The position numbers and the translations under genes were made by a program. Shown in pieces: positions 34,611 to 64,000 of a stretch of 64,000 bases of DNA (position 1 is the first letter of the stretch; each line of letters opens with the position of its first letter). Below the pieces are notes generated by a model. The model did not search any database and was not told the DNA's origin. It saw only the letters and a list, made by a program, of their open reading frames with translations. This DNA is from Ptychodera flava (Eukaryota > Hemichordata > Enteropneusta > Ptychoderidae): the NCBI RefSeq assembly GCF_041260155.1, contig NC_091932.1, positions 5,293,501 through 5,357,500 of the forward strand. Direction: 5' to 3'.

Positions 34611-35185
34611 AAGTTTAATATTTCAGAATTTTAGTACCATAGAATCATTTTCCAGTTCGGTCAGGCAATTCTGTTCCAACGCTCTGTGTAGGTCCAAATT
34701 AGTTTGGATGACTATATTATGGGAGGTCCATCAGCGGCTGCATAGAGACCACGTCAACAGTACAGAGATGGTATAATAATTGATATCTAATTCTTGGTGT
34801 CATCGGAGTCAGCCTTAACTGCTTCGGTTGATACTATTTTCAGTAATGCCCGAAACTGGCCACCAACCTTACCAGAGGTTTAACCGGAAGTTCTGTCAAG
34901 GACCATACCAGAGCAGATTCCATTGGGGCCACTATCGGGATGGGGGGCTTTGCGATTTATCCTATGGAATAATTTCGTGTTCATATATCTTTTTCTCTTT
35001 CGATTGTATATGGCGGACGAGAATTGTAAACAAATTGTGTGATAGATAAATATTAGTGGGATTGACGTCGACAATTTCCTATTCCATGCCTCTAGAAAAA
35101 TGACATAAACAGAGGTTGGGAACCAAGGAAAACAATCTTTGAACAGAAGTCTTAAACTAGCAGCGGTAGTTACTGGAGCTGCTAC
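34611..35185. other. No supported gene; possible LINE trace on the minus strand
   Basis: A minus-strand ORF near 34900-35000 reads NRKAPHPDSGPNGI, loosely like the K-A-P-G-P-D-G-I block of LINE reverse transcriptases. It is too short to claim. Confidence 0.2.
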
Positions 35186-35753
35186 TTAAGCAATAAAGTA
35201 CACCCAGCGACGGTGTACCATGAGATTTTGATCAGTTCACGACATATATGTACGACATGTATGTATGCATATATGAAGTGAACTGGTCAAAATCTCGTGA
35301 TATTGTCGCTGGATGTGATTTATTGCTATTATATCATAACAGTATATTGAAATTCTGGCAATTTTGTTCTGGTCGAGAGCTCACACGTGTGCAAGACCTG
35401 ATATATCACGAATATACCACGGTTCTTTTCACGTATGGACCAATTAGATCGCTGCATTTGCTCCATCATTATCATAACAGTATATTGATGGTACAAATAC
35501 AGCGATCGGATTGGTCGAGACGCGAAAAGAACCGTGGTATATTGGCGATATACCACGGCTGGCATACGCGCGAGCTCTCAACTTGAGCAAAAATCCGTTT
35601 ATGACGTTGCACGCCAGAATTTCAATATACTGTTATGATATAATAGCATAAAATCACACCCAGCGACGGTATACCACGATCGCTCGTGCATATATGTCGT
35701 GAACTGGTCAAAATCTCGTGGTAAACCATTGCTGGGTGTGCTTTATTGCTTAA
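35186..35753. repeat. Nested foldback element (palindrome built of palindromes)
   Basis: The outer arms (ttaagcaataaag / ctttattgcttaa) enclose, at each end, a smaller palindrome of the type cacccagcgacggt...catatatg / catatatg...gctgggtg. Inside, atcataacagtatattgaa at about 35334 pairs with ttcaatatactgttatgat at about 35620, and the first of these also has a direct partial copy near 35470. An inner arm (accacggttcttttc / gaaaagaaccgtggt) adds a third level. No TSD or ORF is convincing. Confidence 0.75.
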
Positions 35754-36680
35754 ATATTTCCTCAAGCAGAAATGGTATTTAGAAAGAAGCTAATATATAG
35801 ATATAGCAGAAGCCTGATAAAGCAGCCAATGGTGGTTAAAGAACTCTAACTATATCGAACCACATAGTCTCTATATTTAATGTAGTGGGGGCGCAATGCA
35901 ACTGAATAGTTCATATAGTTGGGTCACAGTTTGACATGAATATTTCCATTTTCGTTGAAATATGCACATCTCCCATGGTTAAAATAAACTTAAACACCAA
36001 GTTGAAAGTGACGTAGCCGTTCATCATCGCAACATTTTGAAAGATATTGATCATATCATGTCTTGTGAAAATGTTAAACGTCTGGCATTTTTTGGACAAG
36101 CCGAGAATGTGGTACAAGTTTTCATCACGAAATCGTGACCATGATTTACTTTAAGAACATACCTATTTACCCTTCTCAGCCTGCATCATTTTAGTTTAAT
36201 ACTAAGCAAAAATGACAATGCTATATTCTCTTCACCAAAGATCACTATTATGTAGGTGGTAAATATATTTTAACATCAGAATTCCACCAATAGTTAGTGC
36301 GCTAGTCATATAAATTAGTTCTGATTTTTTGTGATTGTTAGAAGGGTTATGATAGTCTGTAAAGTTGGGTGCTTGAAACGTTTCCAATTTTCCTAGTCTG
36401 ATGGCAGTAATTGACACAAGGGACTGTCCTCTGTTGCAGGACTTGGGTTGCTATTAATCATTCATAAGTTATGACGTCGAGAACAGGTCGGAGGCAAAGG
36501 AATAGATTTGCATAGAGTCCATAAGTGCTAATGTGATCTACGGAATGTCGACTTATCTTGAGTCTGAAAACAGTGGCTGTATTACTACATTATTGCTATA
36601 TCCACTAATGCATATAATTCAATAAAAACTTGAACATTTCCCGCCTGATTTTGTTTGAACTTTCTCTCAGCTTCTTTCAG

Positions 36681-36881
36681 AAAAACACAACGCAAGATAG
36701 CGCAGGTCCAATGCACGCGTTTCTTACCAGCGTGGACAGTAATTCAGACATCTTTTCCGACAGCATAACCGTCAATAACTTGTCTCATGAAAGTCTTTGC
36801 AGTGCGAATATCCGAGTTCCTCCAAGGCTTCACAGGCGAACTGGACATGAAAAGTCTAAAAATTTGATATTATTTTCGTAA
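36681..36881 (+). CDS. Possible terminal exon of an unrecognised gene
   Basis: After a strong acceptor (cagcttctttcag) the frame is open for 66 codons to TAA. The sequence is Ser/Asn/Asp-rich (for example SVDSNSDIFSDSITVNNLS), like a cytoplasmic tail. No upstream exon was found and the family is not recognised. Confidence 0.22.
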   Translation, partial: KNTTQDSAGPMHAFLTSVDSNSDIFSDSITVNNLSHESLCSANIRVPPRLHRRTGHEKSKNLILFS

Positions 36882-39201
36882 TTATTAAAAATAATAAATC
36901 GTAATTATGAAATATTGATATCACTAAAACCGAGTTAGTATTTTATACGGGTTAAGCTTCTTTTCTCCAGAGCAGTACTCGATCGCTGTACGTGTATGAA
37001 TTGTTGATGACATATGCGGCCGGCCGGGGCGTCCAATATCCTAGGGGTAGGACAGCCTGATAGAGTAATAAGAACATGTACAGAACGAAGGATTTGTCTG
37101 TGGTCGCGAGAACTGGACTTTGTTTGAAACTCTCATCCATATCTACGCTCACAAGAATTACTAACATTATACAACAGAAAACACAGCTCTCTTGTCATCC
37201 TTCAAACCTAAATTTTATTTCTGTTTCTTTACAAGGACACTCTCTGAGTTACAAATTAACATGGTGTGACGTAGAACAAAAACGACACTAGTCCTGAAAT
37301 TCATTTATTAACCATATTGAAATGTACCATGGCACATTTTTTCCTTCTATTTGAAACAGAGATGAAGTGTTGTCCATTGTTACGTGGCTTTATATCGTGA
37401 CCAGGTGAACAAGTTTTGCCTTCCATCAATGTGACCCGGTGTGTCAATGAATTATCTTTGCACGTATCCATGGTAATAGAGGCCATTGAGATGTCATGCT
37501 CACTGCGATTTCAAGGAAAGGTTGGAACGATGACCATGCTGGAATAGAATTCTATATTACGAGTTCCTAAACCATACCTGTGACGGTGTAACACAGAATT
37601 CTACCCTTAAATTCAATCTTCATTTTTCACTTATCACAATAATGCCACTTAAAGGAAATAGGCCAAGCCACAGCGAATCAATGATTTCATAGATATGAGG
37701 GCGCCCTAATTGACAAGATCTTAAAGAATAGCAAGATCCCGGAGTTTTTTTATGAAAGGAAAGCAAAGATTTTGTGAGCACTGAATATGAACTACTTCTT
37801 TTACAGGAATGACAATAAAGTTTTGAAATATTTGGATCCAATGCGTCCTACGCAAGTTTCAATTGCTTCTATTTCTTCTATCGCAGGCAGGAATTAAGTC
37901 ATATCATTGTACATATATTTGATATTTTACATGCATAAACGTTATTGAATGACAAAGTCAGCCCGTTATGCTCAAATTACAACACAGTCTAAGAATTCTA
38001 TTGATAAAACATATCAAAATATTTATGTTATATCTGCACGCTAGGTTAATTTGAGCCCCATGATAAGTTTTAAGACTGTATACTCTAATAACCAAAACAG
38101 CACTAATGATTCCTTACGCCAGACAGAAAGAGAAAAGGAAGATAACAATTCTGCCTTGTATTGCCACTCCACTCATTTGTCAATGATCTTACTGGCCTAT
38201 AAGGCATGTACTGTACAGCCAATAACACTGTAGCATTTCTGGTGGTCATAATTAATCGATTCACAAACTGTTTTCCATGGAAAGTCTGTGAAAGTTTCTA
38301 TTAAAGAGAACTGTTTTCTTTCCCACTGAAGGTAGCGATTCTTTGTGATTTGCCCGTTATAAAAAATGGAAGTTATTGCGTATTAAAATTGTCGATAAAC
38401 CCAATTTCTTGGCCCAAATAATTTTAATCACCCATCTGTTTCTCTCCAATCCTCTCGCCATTAACTCTGCTCATTTCCTATCAGAAAATTATCATTTCAG
38501 GATTATTACTAACATTTGCTGTAATTTACTGTATCGGCATCAGGCCCTAATTAAGACTGGTTTTTCAATTATTCGTTGTTTCGTGGAATCAGTATTGTTT
38601 TCGGCGGGGTCTTTGTCTCGGTGACGAGAAATCGTAAAGAGACCCCTGGAAAATGAAAGAACACGTTCGTACTTTCATGATGTAAATAAATTACAATCTA
38701 CTGAAACCAAAGTGAAAGGCCGAAGTTTCGAGTAAACAATCTCTGTTTAATACAGGTCTAAAAGGTTATTTCCTATCAGGTATGACGTAAAGCTATGTTT
38801 ACGATGGATGTCGTGTGAAATAAAACGAAAAAAGAAGATAGGCATTAAAGAGGTGTAATATATTGTGTAACATGGGTTGAAAATCCACATTTTTTACACA
38901 ACAGCAGAACACATATACATTGAATGCAATATCAAGCGGGCATCGCGATCGCGTTCTCCTACGTTGAATTTTTAGCATGCATGAATTTGAGTGTCCGCAT
39001 TGGTTTTCTGTAATACTGGTAGAGAAGTTGCACAGCACTGAGCTAAATTGTGAACGACAGTTATAAGTGGTTCTGAAGAAAGAACATTGAACTTGCTAAA
39101 CTCCTCCACATCGCACAGCCAAAGGTTCACTATACGCAGACGCAGTAAGGACCTTTCCTGCCCTGGTTTTAATCGGGACATTTTTCTCTTTTTTGCATTG
39201 G
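36882..39201. other. No recognised gene
   Basis: AT-rich with short ORFs on both strands. None shows a recognisable motif or paired splice sites. Confidence 0.45.
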
Positions 39202-39326
39202 TTCCGGGGCTGTCTCAGCCAGAGCGTTGAGGGCAGTACATTGTACGCCAAAGATGATAATGCTGATTCCGGGCTGTCTCAGCCAGAGCGTTGAGGGCAG
39301 TACATTGTACGCCAAAGATGATAATG
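39202..39326 (+). repeat. Two-copy tandem repeat, period 64
   Basis: ggctgtctcagccagagcg through cgccaaagatgataatg occurs twice, almost identically, 64 bases apart. Each unit contains the self-complementary ggctgtctcagcc. Repeat R1 follows immediately. Confidence 0.85.
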
Positions 39327-39335
39327 ATGCGAAGC

Positions 39336-39425
39336 AGACCAAAGGCTGTGAGTGTGAGAGAGTCTGGTATACTGCAGGTCATGGTGGGATTTAAATCACT
39401 TCCTGCAGTCTTTCTGTATTTTCGT
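39336..39425 (+). repeat. Dispersed repeat R1, copy 2
   Basis: Same family as 1-95: shares agaccaaaggctgtgag, gagtctggtatactgcag and acttcctgcagtc. Confidence 0.55.
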
Positions 39426-40264
39426 CCAGATAATTCACCATGGAACACTGGCCCCGCTTTTTAAAGCATGAACATCCATTATTCAAAATATTTCCTGTCA
39501 TAAAATGTCTTCTCATTCCTTGAATAATGGGGTTACATGAATATTTGTACTTATTCCCCATAGAACCTATTTGAGCTGATTCTTTTCAGATTAATCATCA
39601 TTATTTTATCGATAAACTTGTATGACGTGTCTCTCCGAGATAGTTGATCACAAAAACTCCAGAAAAATCAATATATTCGTCATTTGAGATAAATATGACG
39701 TCTTATATTCACACGCTACCATTGAAACATGGAATTCATACTCGGGATGGACTGTTATATCTTAGAGATGTGTGATCCAAAAGACAGACTGAATGTAAAT
39801 CGTTAAAAATTCAGACCCGTTTCTTATGCAAACAAAAGTTCCCCTGACTTGAAAATTGAAACAGTAGAATTTTTATAAATATTGTACTCCATAAACACAA
39901 TTTTCAAAAATTATCAGATGTCGAAAGCAAAAACAACCTTGTAACCTCACATGGATCACCCCCGTAATCTCTGATGGTTTAACCCTTAGTACTAGTGAGA
40001 GTTAGCTTACCTTGTTTGTCTGGTTGGTATGTACTTCACATGAATCGTTGAACACAGGCGGCCAACCGATGACGTCATTGACAAAATAGATAGACTGACA
40101 GGGTAGCTACAATTGATCTAAAGGTGTACATTGGGGGTAAATGAAACTCCTCAACACATTTAATAAAAACAATGAATTAATAAAAGCCTTGGAGGGGTCA
40201 TTCAGGTACACCCTCAGCGTCATGTTGTATGTTTGGATAAAATATTACTTATATCTACTGATAT

Positions 40265-40492
40265 TTGAAGACAGTACGTTTCTGTTATGTCGTTGTCGAC
40301 AAGCTTCGCCACAGATATCACACCACTCGAACTGACAGCAAATCGTTCATTCTGGAGGAAGATGTTGAAGATAGAAAAGATGTCTTCAAAACAATCATAG
40401 AGGAGGAGCCCCCATCCCCCGGCCCTTCAGATGAACACCTTTTGTTACAGATTAACTCGTGTCACTGTAGTAGACTCAACGCTACTTGTTGA
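40265..40492 (+). CDS. Possible exon, unrecognised acidic sequence
   Basis: The frame contains SFILEEDVEDRKDVFKTIIE and PPSPGPSDEH, acidic and Pro-rich like an intracellular tail. Several AG acceptors lie upstream (for example near 40276) but no clear GT donor is visible before the stop. No family is recognised. Confidence 0.22.
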   Translation: MKTVRFCYVVVDKLRHRYHTTRTDSKSFILEEDVEDRKDVFKTIIEEEPPSPGPSDEHLLLQINSCHCSRLNATC

Positions 40493-40685
40493 TGCTGGAG
40501 GGAAACTAAAATAAGATTATCGTATTTGAACGGGAACATGCAGGCTTACCGATTTCTATTAATTAGACTGAAAGGGTGCTCTTTGATGGAATCTATCGAT
40601 ACATGATCTCAAAGAGAAAGAAAAACTTAAGAAAAGAAAACAACACGCCGAAACAAAACAACAACAACATAAGTGCAAACACTGA

Positions 40686-40889
40686 TTACCACAACAACAA
40701 AAACAAGGTGACACGTCTTATGAGAGTGATGTCTCCGATGGGTATTGTGAAGATCCGACTGCCCACCGCAATGTTCTAGACAGTGAACCTGAGACGCACC
40801 TTCAGGCGATAGTCTATAATTCCAAAAAAGCGTGTTCATTGTCTGCTTTGAACTTCACTTGCGTCGATCGCCGAACCATAGAGAGTTGA
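40686..40889 (+). CDS. Possible terminal exon, unrecognised
   Basis: The frame includes GDTSYESDVSDGYCEDPTAH and ends at TGA (40887-40889). An acceptor is possible just before GDTS. It could follow the acidic exon at 40265-40492 as part of one cytoplasmic tail, but no donor links them. Confidence 0.22.
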   Translation, partial: LPQQQKQGDTSYESDVSDGYCEDPTAHRNVLDSEPETHLQAIVYNSKKACSLSALNFTCVDRRTIES

Positions 40890-42850
40890 GGGGAAGAAAA
40901 GCGTCGGCCGAACACTTGTCATTAAGCCAACTTTGTGCTGGTTTCTTTCGGTCAAAATTATACTTTCCAATACTTTTCGCGATGTTCAAAAGGTCACAAG
41001 TTGCTTACAATACACAATTACGGACATTTAAAATATCTTTTTTAACGACTGCTCATGGAGTTCCAAAATGGACAGTTTGTACAAAAGAAATTATCAAAAT
41101 TAAAAGCTTTCGGGAAGTTTCGATTTTGCAAAGGCAATCTATATATTGATACGATTACAATAAATCTGTTTCATATTTTGTGGATATGCTTCTAGTAATT
41201 TGTCTGCAAAGAATTGGATGCCAAATATTATACAGTAAAAGGGATTTGATGATTCCTGAATAATTGGAGACGATAAGCAAATGTGATCAGTATACTTGCC
41301 AGGAAAACTTAGGTACAGTACCTGTCTAACAAGAATGAGTATCTGTTTTAATCACCGTAGTCAACAAAGTTTACTTGCTTCGTTCAGAACCCGGAAGAAG
41401 TTGCTGTTTTCACAGCTGTGTTCAGACCGATCAGCTACAGAATTCGTTACAACTTTGGTAAACGGAATAAGACTTAACGTAAGCTTCCATGGAATACAGC
41501 TTGTCCATGTCTTTCTATGTTTCAACTAAAGCAGTTTTTTTACTGGCAACTTTTTTATCTTTGTGAAAATCAATCTGTCAGATCTCTAATACGTCGTTTT
41601 GCAATTTTCAATCAGGTGGCGGAATCGCTTCTTACGAAAGTTTCTTGGAAATACACGGACTAACACAACTCGCGCAGACACGCTAATGTTGTAGTCGATT
41701 AGAAATTTAAAGCATGACTTTCACGTGACCAATGTCAAATAATGACGTCATCTGTTGTCCGCAGTGTAGGAACTAAAAGTTGCTGAGGTAGAAGCAGCTA
41801 ACGAAAGGTGAAAATCTTTCACAAGTTTTAAAAAGAACAGTTATAATGTCAGCGATATTTGTACTGGTATTAAGCCATGTTGCCTGTCAAGTCCAGTCGT
41901 CGAGATGAAGGTTTCGCCCAGAGTACCAGACAACGCTTCACGGGAGGAGCTTTGTGATACATTTAGAAATGGTCGCGTTGGCAGCATTTTAATGACTTAC
42001 CTCAGAAAATATTACCAGGTTGGTTACAAGCATGGTGATACGCAGAGTGCGGCACCAGCCAGGCATAGTATGTCTGCAGTGCGGGCGTGCGTTCGTCGAT
42101 TGAGAATTCGTGAATGAGCCCTTAGAATGGTAGCACTTAGATCCAAGGGTTAGTTCAAAACCTATCGACAAGTTGCCGCCCCCCTGCCCCCCCCCCCCCC
42201 GGTTCCTACGCCTATGAGTTCAAAACCTATCGACAAGTAAAATAAACAATGAACCAAGCGAAATACCTGGCTTTCTCCACAGTCCAACCGGTACATGAAA
42301 ATCGAATGTGCGATTTTACTGACGGCGAAAATGTCATAGTCACAAAAACAATCGAACGATTATCGAACGATTATCTACTGTAACCTCTTTTCTCTACTCT
42401 AAATGTAACGTCGAAACACCTGTTACACTACAGTCAACGTAACGTGTATGTTAAGTCTAATGCAATATATTTCGTAGCTGAATTCAATTGCCGACTACAA
42501 TTCATTTGTACACAATGCATCAACAATAGTGTACGTTGTGTACAAGGCTTTGTCACGAGCTACAGTCACTCGAAAACTTGTATTTCAACACACTTTATAG
42601 AGACGACGAGGAAAATGGGCTTATTTTTTTTGTTTTCTTCGACAAAGTTATTAAAATGTTATCAAAAGTTACAGCTGTAGTCCGATTCAAATGCCAGTTT
42701 TCACATCCGTTTTCGTTTCGAACCAATCATGACATCATTTTGCAAGCAGAAACGGCTTTATTAATAACTTCTTAATAATGACAGCGAAAGTCAGAGCACT
42801 TTCAGTCTGTCAAGATTTTTTTTTCATTAGGCAGAATAAATAAATAAATT

Positions 42851-43169
42851 GTGCTATTCCGATAACATTTTTTTCAAAATAGGGTAGGTATGTTGGCAGG
42901 ATTTTTTTTCCAAAATATTTTTATTTTTAAATTTGCATTTTCAGGGGTTCAGAGCGGTCAAACTGGGACTCAACATTTCTAGAAAAATGTATCATACATA
43001 TAAAAGGAAAAATAAAACATAAAAGAAATCCTCGTTCATGCAAAAATCAAAAACGAACGCATGATTTTACGGGGTTTCTTTCTTTTTTTTACTTCCGTGT
43101 TTACGTAGCTCTGAAAAGTTTAGGGTCGGCAGGTAAAAAATAGGGTAGGTCGGGTTATCGGAACGGCAC
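42851..43169. mobile_element. MITE with 16-bp inverted termini
   Basis: gtgctattccgataac at 42851 and gttatcggaacggcac at 43154 are inverted repeats (14 of 16). The interior has two agggtaggt motifs, one near each end, T-rich tracts and no ORF. Superfamily is not assigned, because no clear target duplication is seen. Confidence 0.65.
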
Positions 43170-43252
43170 TGTGTGACATTTATTTTTGTTCAGTCTTATT
43201 TCAAAACAGGGATCTTCAGGTAATAGAGCGGGCGATTCTTATACACTGTGAT

Positions 43253-43534
43253 TTGATCATGTTCAATCCATCGTTTGATCCCATGTCAACCGATGAAACG
43301 TACTTCAAGTCACAGAAATACGCTGAGAAGCACAGCCCTCTGAATGGTCACGTGACAGTGTTATACTGTCCTTTGATTGTACTCCAGCTGGGCACCGATA
43401 TTCATAGCGTGTTAACAAACTATTTGGACAGTTATTTTCACGAACGGAAGTCGCTTACACACATTTCCTTACTGTGCGATTTAGATACGAATCCAACCTG
43501 TCATGCTTATCAACTTCTGCCAGTGTTGTCTTGA
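43253..43534 (+). CDS. Unrecognised ORF upstream of gene C
   Basis: A 90-residue frame from an ATG near 43259 with protein-like composition (for example FNPSFDPMSTDETYFKSQKY). It ends about 680 bases before gene C exon 1. No motif is recognised and no splice partner was found, so it may be a 3' exon of another gene or chance. Confidence 0.2.
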   Translation: MIMFNPSFDPMSTDETYFKSQKYAEKHSPLNGHVTVLYCPLIVLQLGTDIHSVLTNYLDSYFHERKSLTHISLLCDLDTNPTCHAYQLLPVLS

Positions 43535-44211
43535 ATAAATAGGCGTTATTTGTAGAATATGTTGATTTACAAAAGAACGGAAGACTATTTGGGTTGAAAG
43601 GTCAAAAGTCATAAACTGCAGAACCCTCGTCCAGGTTGTTGTGTAGTTTGGCATTTCTTACTTTTGTCAACTCTATGATATATAGTGAGGTCATAGTGTT
43701 TCATAAAAACACACTGGACGCTTTTTTCACTCACTGTCAGATGACCAGTCCAAGTAAAAGACCGATTTGAATAGAATGGGTTGACGACAGGTAAACCCAA
43801 ACACAACCAGTCGTTATTTTCTCTGACTCGCCGTCATTCGTAAACTGTTGACCTGTCATCTCTGTATGAATCACCAATACGTGCCATGACAATTCTCTCC
43901 CGGTGCTGACTTTTCCGGTGTATGCCACACCTGATGACTTGATTTATTTCTGCATATAAAACAAATGCTTACTTTCCCGTAAAAGCTGTATAGATTGTAA
44001 AGAACGTTGGCTGAATTGGACTCATTGGAAATCCCATTTTTATTCTTTTTATGAGTAACTATATAAACGACCACTTTCGTTTTCGGTTCAAGGAGGTCAT
44101 GCCTTTTACACAGAATGCAAATAGTTTGCCACACTGTTTGAGTCAGTTGAGTTGTCGACAATCCCGCTGGACAATTTCAAGGTGAATGTTTAGTCAGGAT
44201 ATATCGTCGAC

Positions 44212-62868
<18,657 letters not shown>

Positions 62869-63046
62869 GTTAAGCTCACTGCATGTAGTGCATTTACCAT
62901 GTCTTTACCATCTTAACCGCAGGACTTTGACACACATATTCATACATATCTGTTAGCTGTAAAAAGTATTACCGGTTAAATGCAAGGATACTGCTCTGTG
63001 TTAACCTCGTAAAATCTGGGGGCATTGTCGTAAAACTGTAGGGGAA

Positions 63047-63222
63047 AGCGTAAATGTCCATCCCCAGGGGCGGGGTCGGGGATGGGGGAGTCTTGGTCTC
63101 CGAGTCTGCACTGGTTTCTTGCTGCTATTGCTATTTTTGTTTAATATGTTTGACTATGATACATATGGAAATAAATATTTCTGCAACCAACCTTTGGTGC
63201 CTTGGTCTTGTCTTAGCTCTAG
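63047..63222 (+). repeat. Dispersed repeat R2, copy 2
   Basis: See 98-265. Shares tccccaggggcggggtcggg-like start, tttgactatgatacatatgg and caacctttggtgccttgg. It begins 178 bases after the gene C stop, and the AATAAA at about 63168 could be used as a poly(A) signal by gene C. Confidence 0.5.
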
Positions 63223-63910
63223 ATTTGGAAAGATTCCTTTTTTCTCCTGCACATGTATTTGTTCTTGGACAGTCTATTCCAAGCATTTGGAAACACTCTA
63301 ACATAGTTCCAGTTCCTAAAAAAACCAACCCTAAACAGTTAAATGATTTTCGTCCCGTTGCACTAACTTCTCTCGTTATGAAAACACTAGAAAAAATTAT
63401 AAAATTCATTATTGTTTCTAAGATAGAACACAAACTCGACCCTCTTCAGTTTGCGTATCGTTCTGGAAAAGGGGTAGAAGATGCTAAGCTGTTCATTTTA
63501 AACACGCTGTATAAACATCTAGAAAAGCCAGGTGCACATGCTAGAATACTCTTTGCAGATTTTTCAAGTGCTTTAATACTATTCAACCGCACATTCTCGC
63601 AGAAAAACTTCTGTTGAATTTTGACATTGGTCACCAACTAGTGCTCTGGATTATCGATTTTCTTACCAGTAGATCACAAACAGTGTTTGTCAACGGTCGC
63701 ATGTTCAATTTGATACATACTTCAACTGGTCTCCTCAGGGCTGTGTCCTTCTCCTCTACTTTATAACCTTTACACCGATGCCTGTAGGAGTACGCATGAA
63801 GGTAATCATCTTGTTCAGTTTGCGGACGATAGTGCGTTAGGGAGCTTTCAGTAATTACAGAACGAAAAATACCATTGTAACTCACTCCGTGTTGAAACTT
63901 TTTGTTCTGT
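63223..63910 (+). mobile_element. LINE reverse-transcriptase fragment (CR1/Rex1-like), frameshifted
   Basis: The frame has SIPSIWKHSNIVPVPKK, DFRPVALTSLVMKTLEKI and DPLQFAYRSGKGVEDA, which are RT blocks 1-3 of CR1/Jockey-type LINEs. Near 63570 the frame shifts and continues with a block containing SRSQTVFVNG and a broken S-x-P-Q-G-C-V motif. The catalytic F-A-D-D is damaged (frag. near 63820). It is a dead copy. Confidence 0.75.
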
Positions 63911-63915
63911 AGCAC

Positions 63916-63943
63916 CTGAGGAAGTCCTACTTTTAGGACGAAA
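63916..63943 (+). ncRNA. Hammerhead-ribozyme-like core
   Basis: CTGAGGA (63916-63922), a stem (GTCCT 63924-63928 with AGGAC 63935-63939) and GAAA (63940-63943) resemble the CUGANGA-stem II-GAAA core of hammerhead ribozymes, which occur in Penelope-like elements. One extra A (63923) before the stem, and no clear stem III or cleavage triplet, make activity doubtful. Confidence 0.3.
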
Positions 63944-64000
63944 CGTTGTGCAGATATAATAAACTATTTGAACCAGCAGATTGGTACGTGTGTAATACCC

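Noticed and set aside
34880..35074. LINE reverse transcriptase on the minus strand
   Set aside because: Only one short K-A-P-x-P-D-like string; no other RT block nearby.
41860..42117. Possible signal-peptide exon (MSAIFVLVLSHVACQ) and following ORF
   Set aside because: The frame stops after 20 codons, no donor fits, and the next ORF is in another frame without motif.

Overview
The window is eukaryotic: coding sequence is cut into short exons with GT/AG borders and consistent phases, and most of the rest is AT-rich intron or intergenic DNA full of microsatellites, foldback elements and retroelement pieces. Hyalin (HYR), EGF, Ig and TIR domains in one receptor, PCSK9-type Cys-rich modules, a Gmr1-like Ty3/Gypsy element (a type described mainly from deuterostomes) and Rex1/CR1-like LINE pieces suggest a marine invertebrate deuterostome such as a hemichordate, amphioxus or echinoderm. 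The species cannot be fixed from this sequence.

Three genes can be read from start to stop. Gene A (+, 8539-11262, 6 exons, 264 aa) and gene B (-, 29551-18514, 6 exons, 264 or 267 aa) are paralogues that face each other. Each codes for a signal peptide followed only by three modules resembling the C-terminal Cys/His-rich (V) domain of PCSK9, with no subtilisin protease. Their exons 2 to 6 have identical lengths (216, 138, 123, 180, 77 nt) and every intron is phase 1. A decayed copy of their exon 2 lies at about 34495-34610, so the family was once larger here. Gene C (+, 44212-62868, 17 exons, 868 aa) is a single-pass receptor: signal peptide, degenerate cadherin-like repeat, unrecognised ectodomain, EGF, Ig, EGF, HYR, transmembrane helix, cytoplasmic TIR domain and basic tail. 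All 16 exon junctions keep the reading frame.

Intron 3 of gene B carries a nearly complete LTR retrotransposon (21139-27310) in the opposite orientation. Its LTRs differ by only 2 substitutions and 3 single-base indels, its primer site matches tRNA-Pro, and integrase lies upstream of reverse transcriptase. Several frameshifts mean this copy looks non-autonomous.

Layout: 1-8500 repeats, a Penelope-type GIY-YIG fragment and no clear gene; 8539-11262 gene A; 12188-14874 a CACTG-ended DNA-transposon-like element; 15735-16430 a large foldback; 18514-29551 gene B with the Gmr1-like element; 29552-44200 mostly gene-poor DNA with tandem and foldback repeats, the decayed exon and a few unassigned exon-like ORFs; 44212-62868 gene C, whose introns hold two MITE-like elements, a 155-bp-period tandem array, a Rex1/CR1-like LINE end and long microsatellites; 63047-63964 another LINE fragment and a hammerhead-like motif.

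Gene C is probably a membrane receptor signalling through TIR adaptors. Genes A and B are probably secreted. Nothing here shows that they work together; the proximity is only suggestive.
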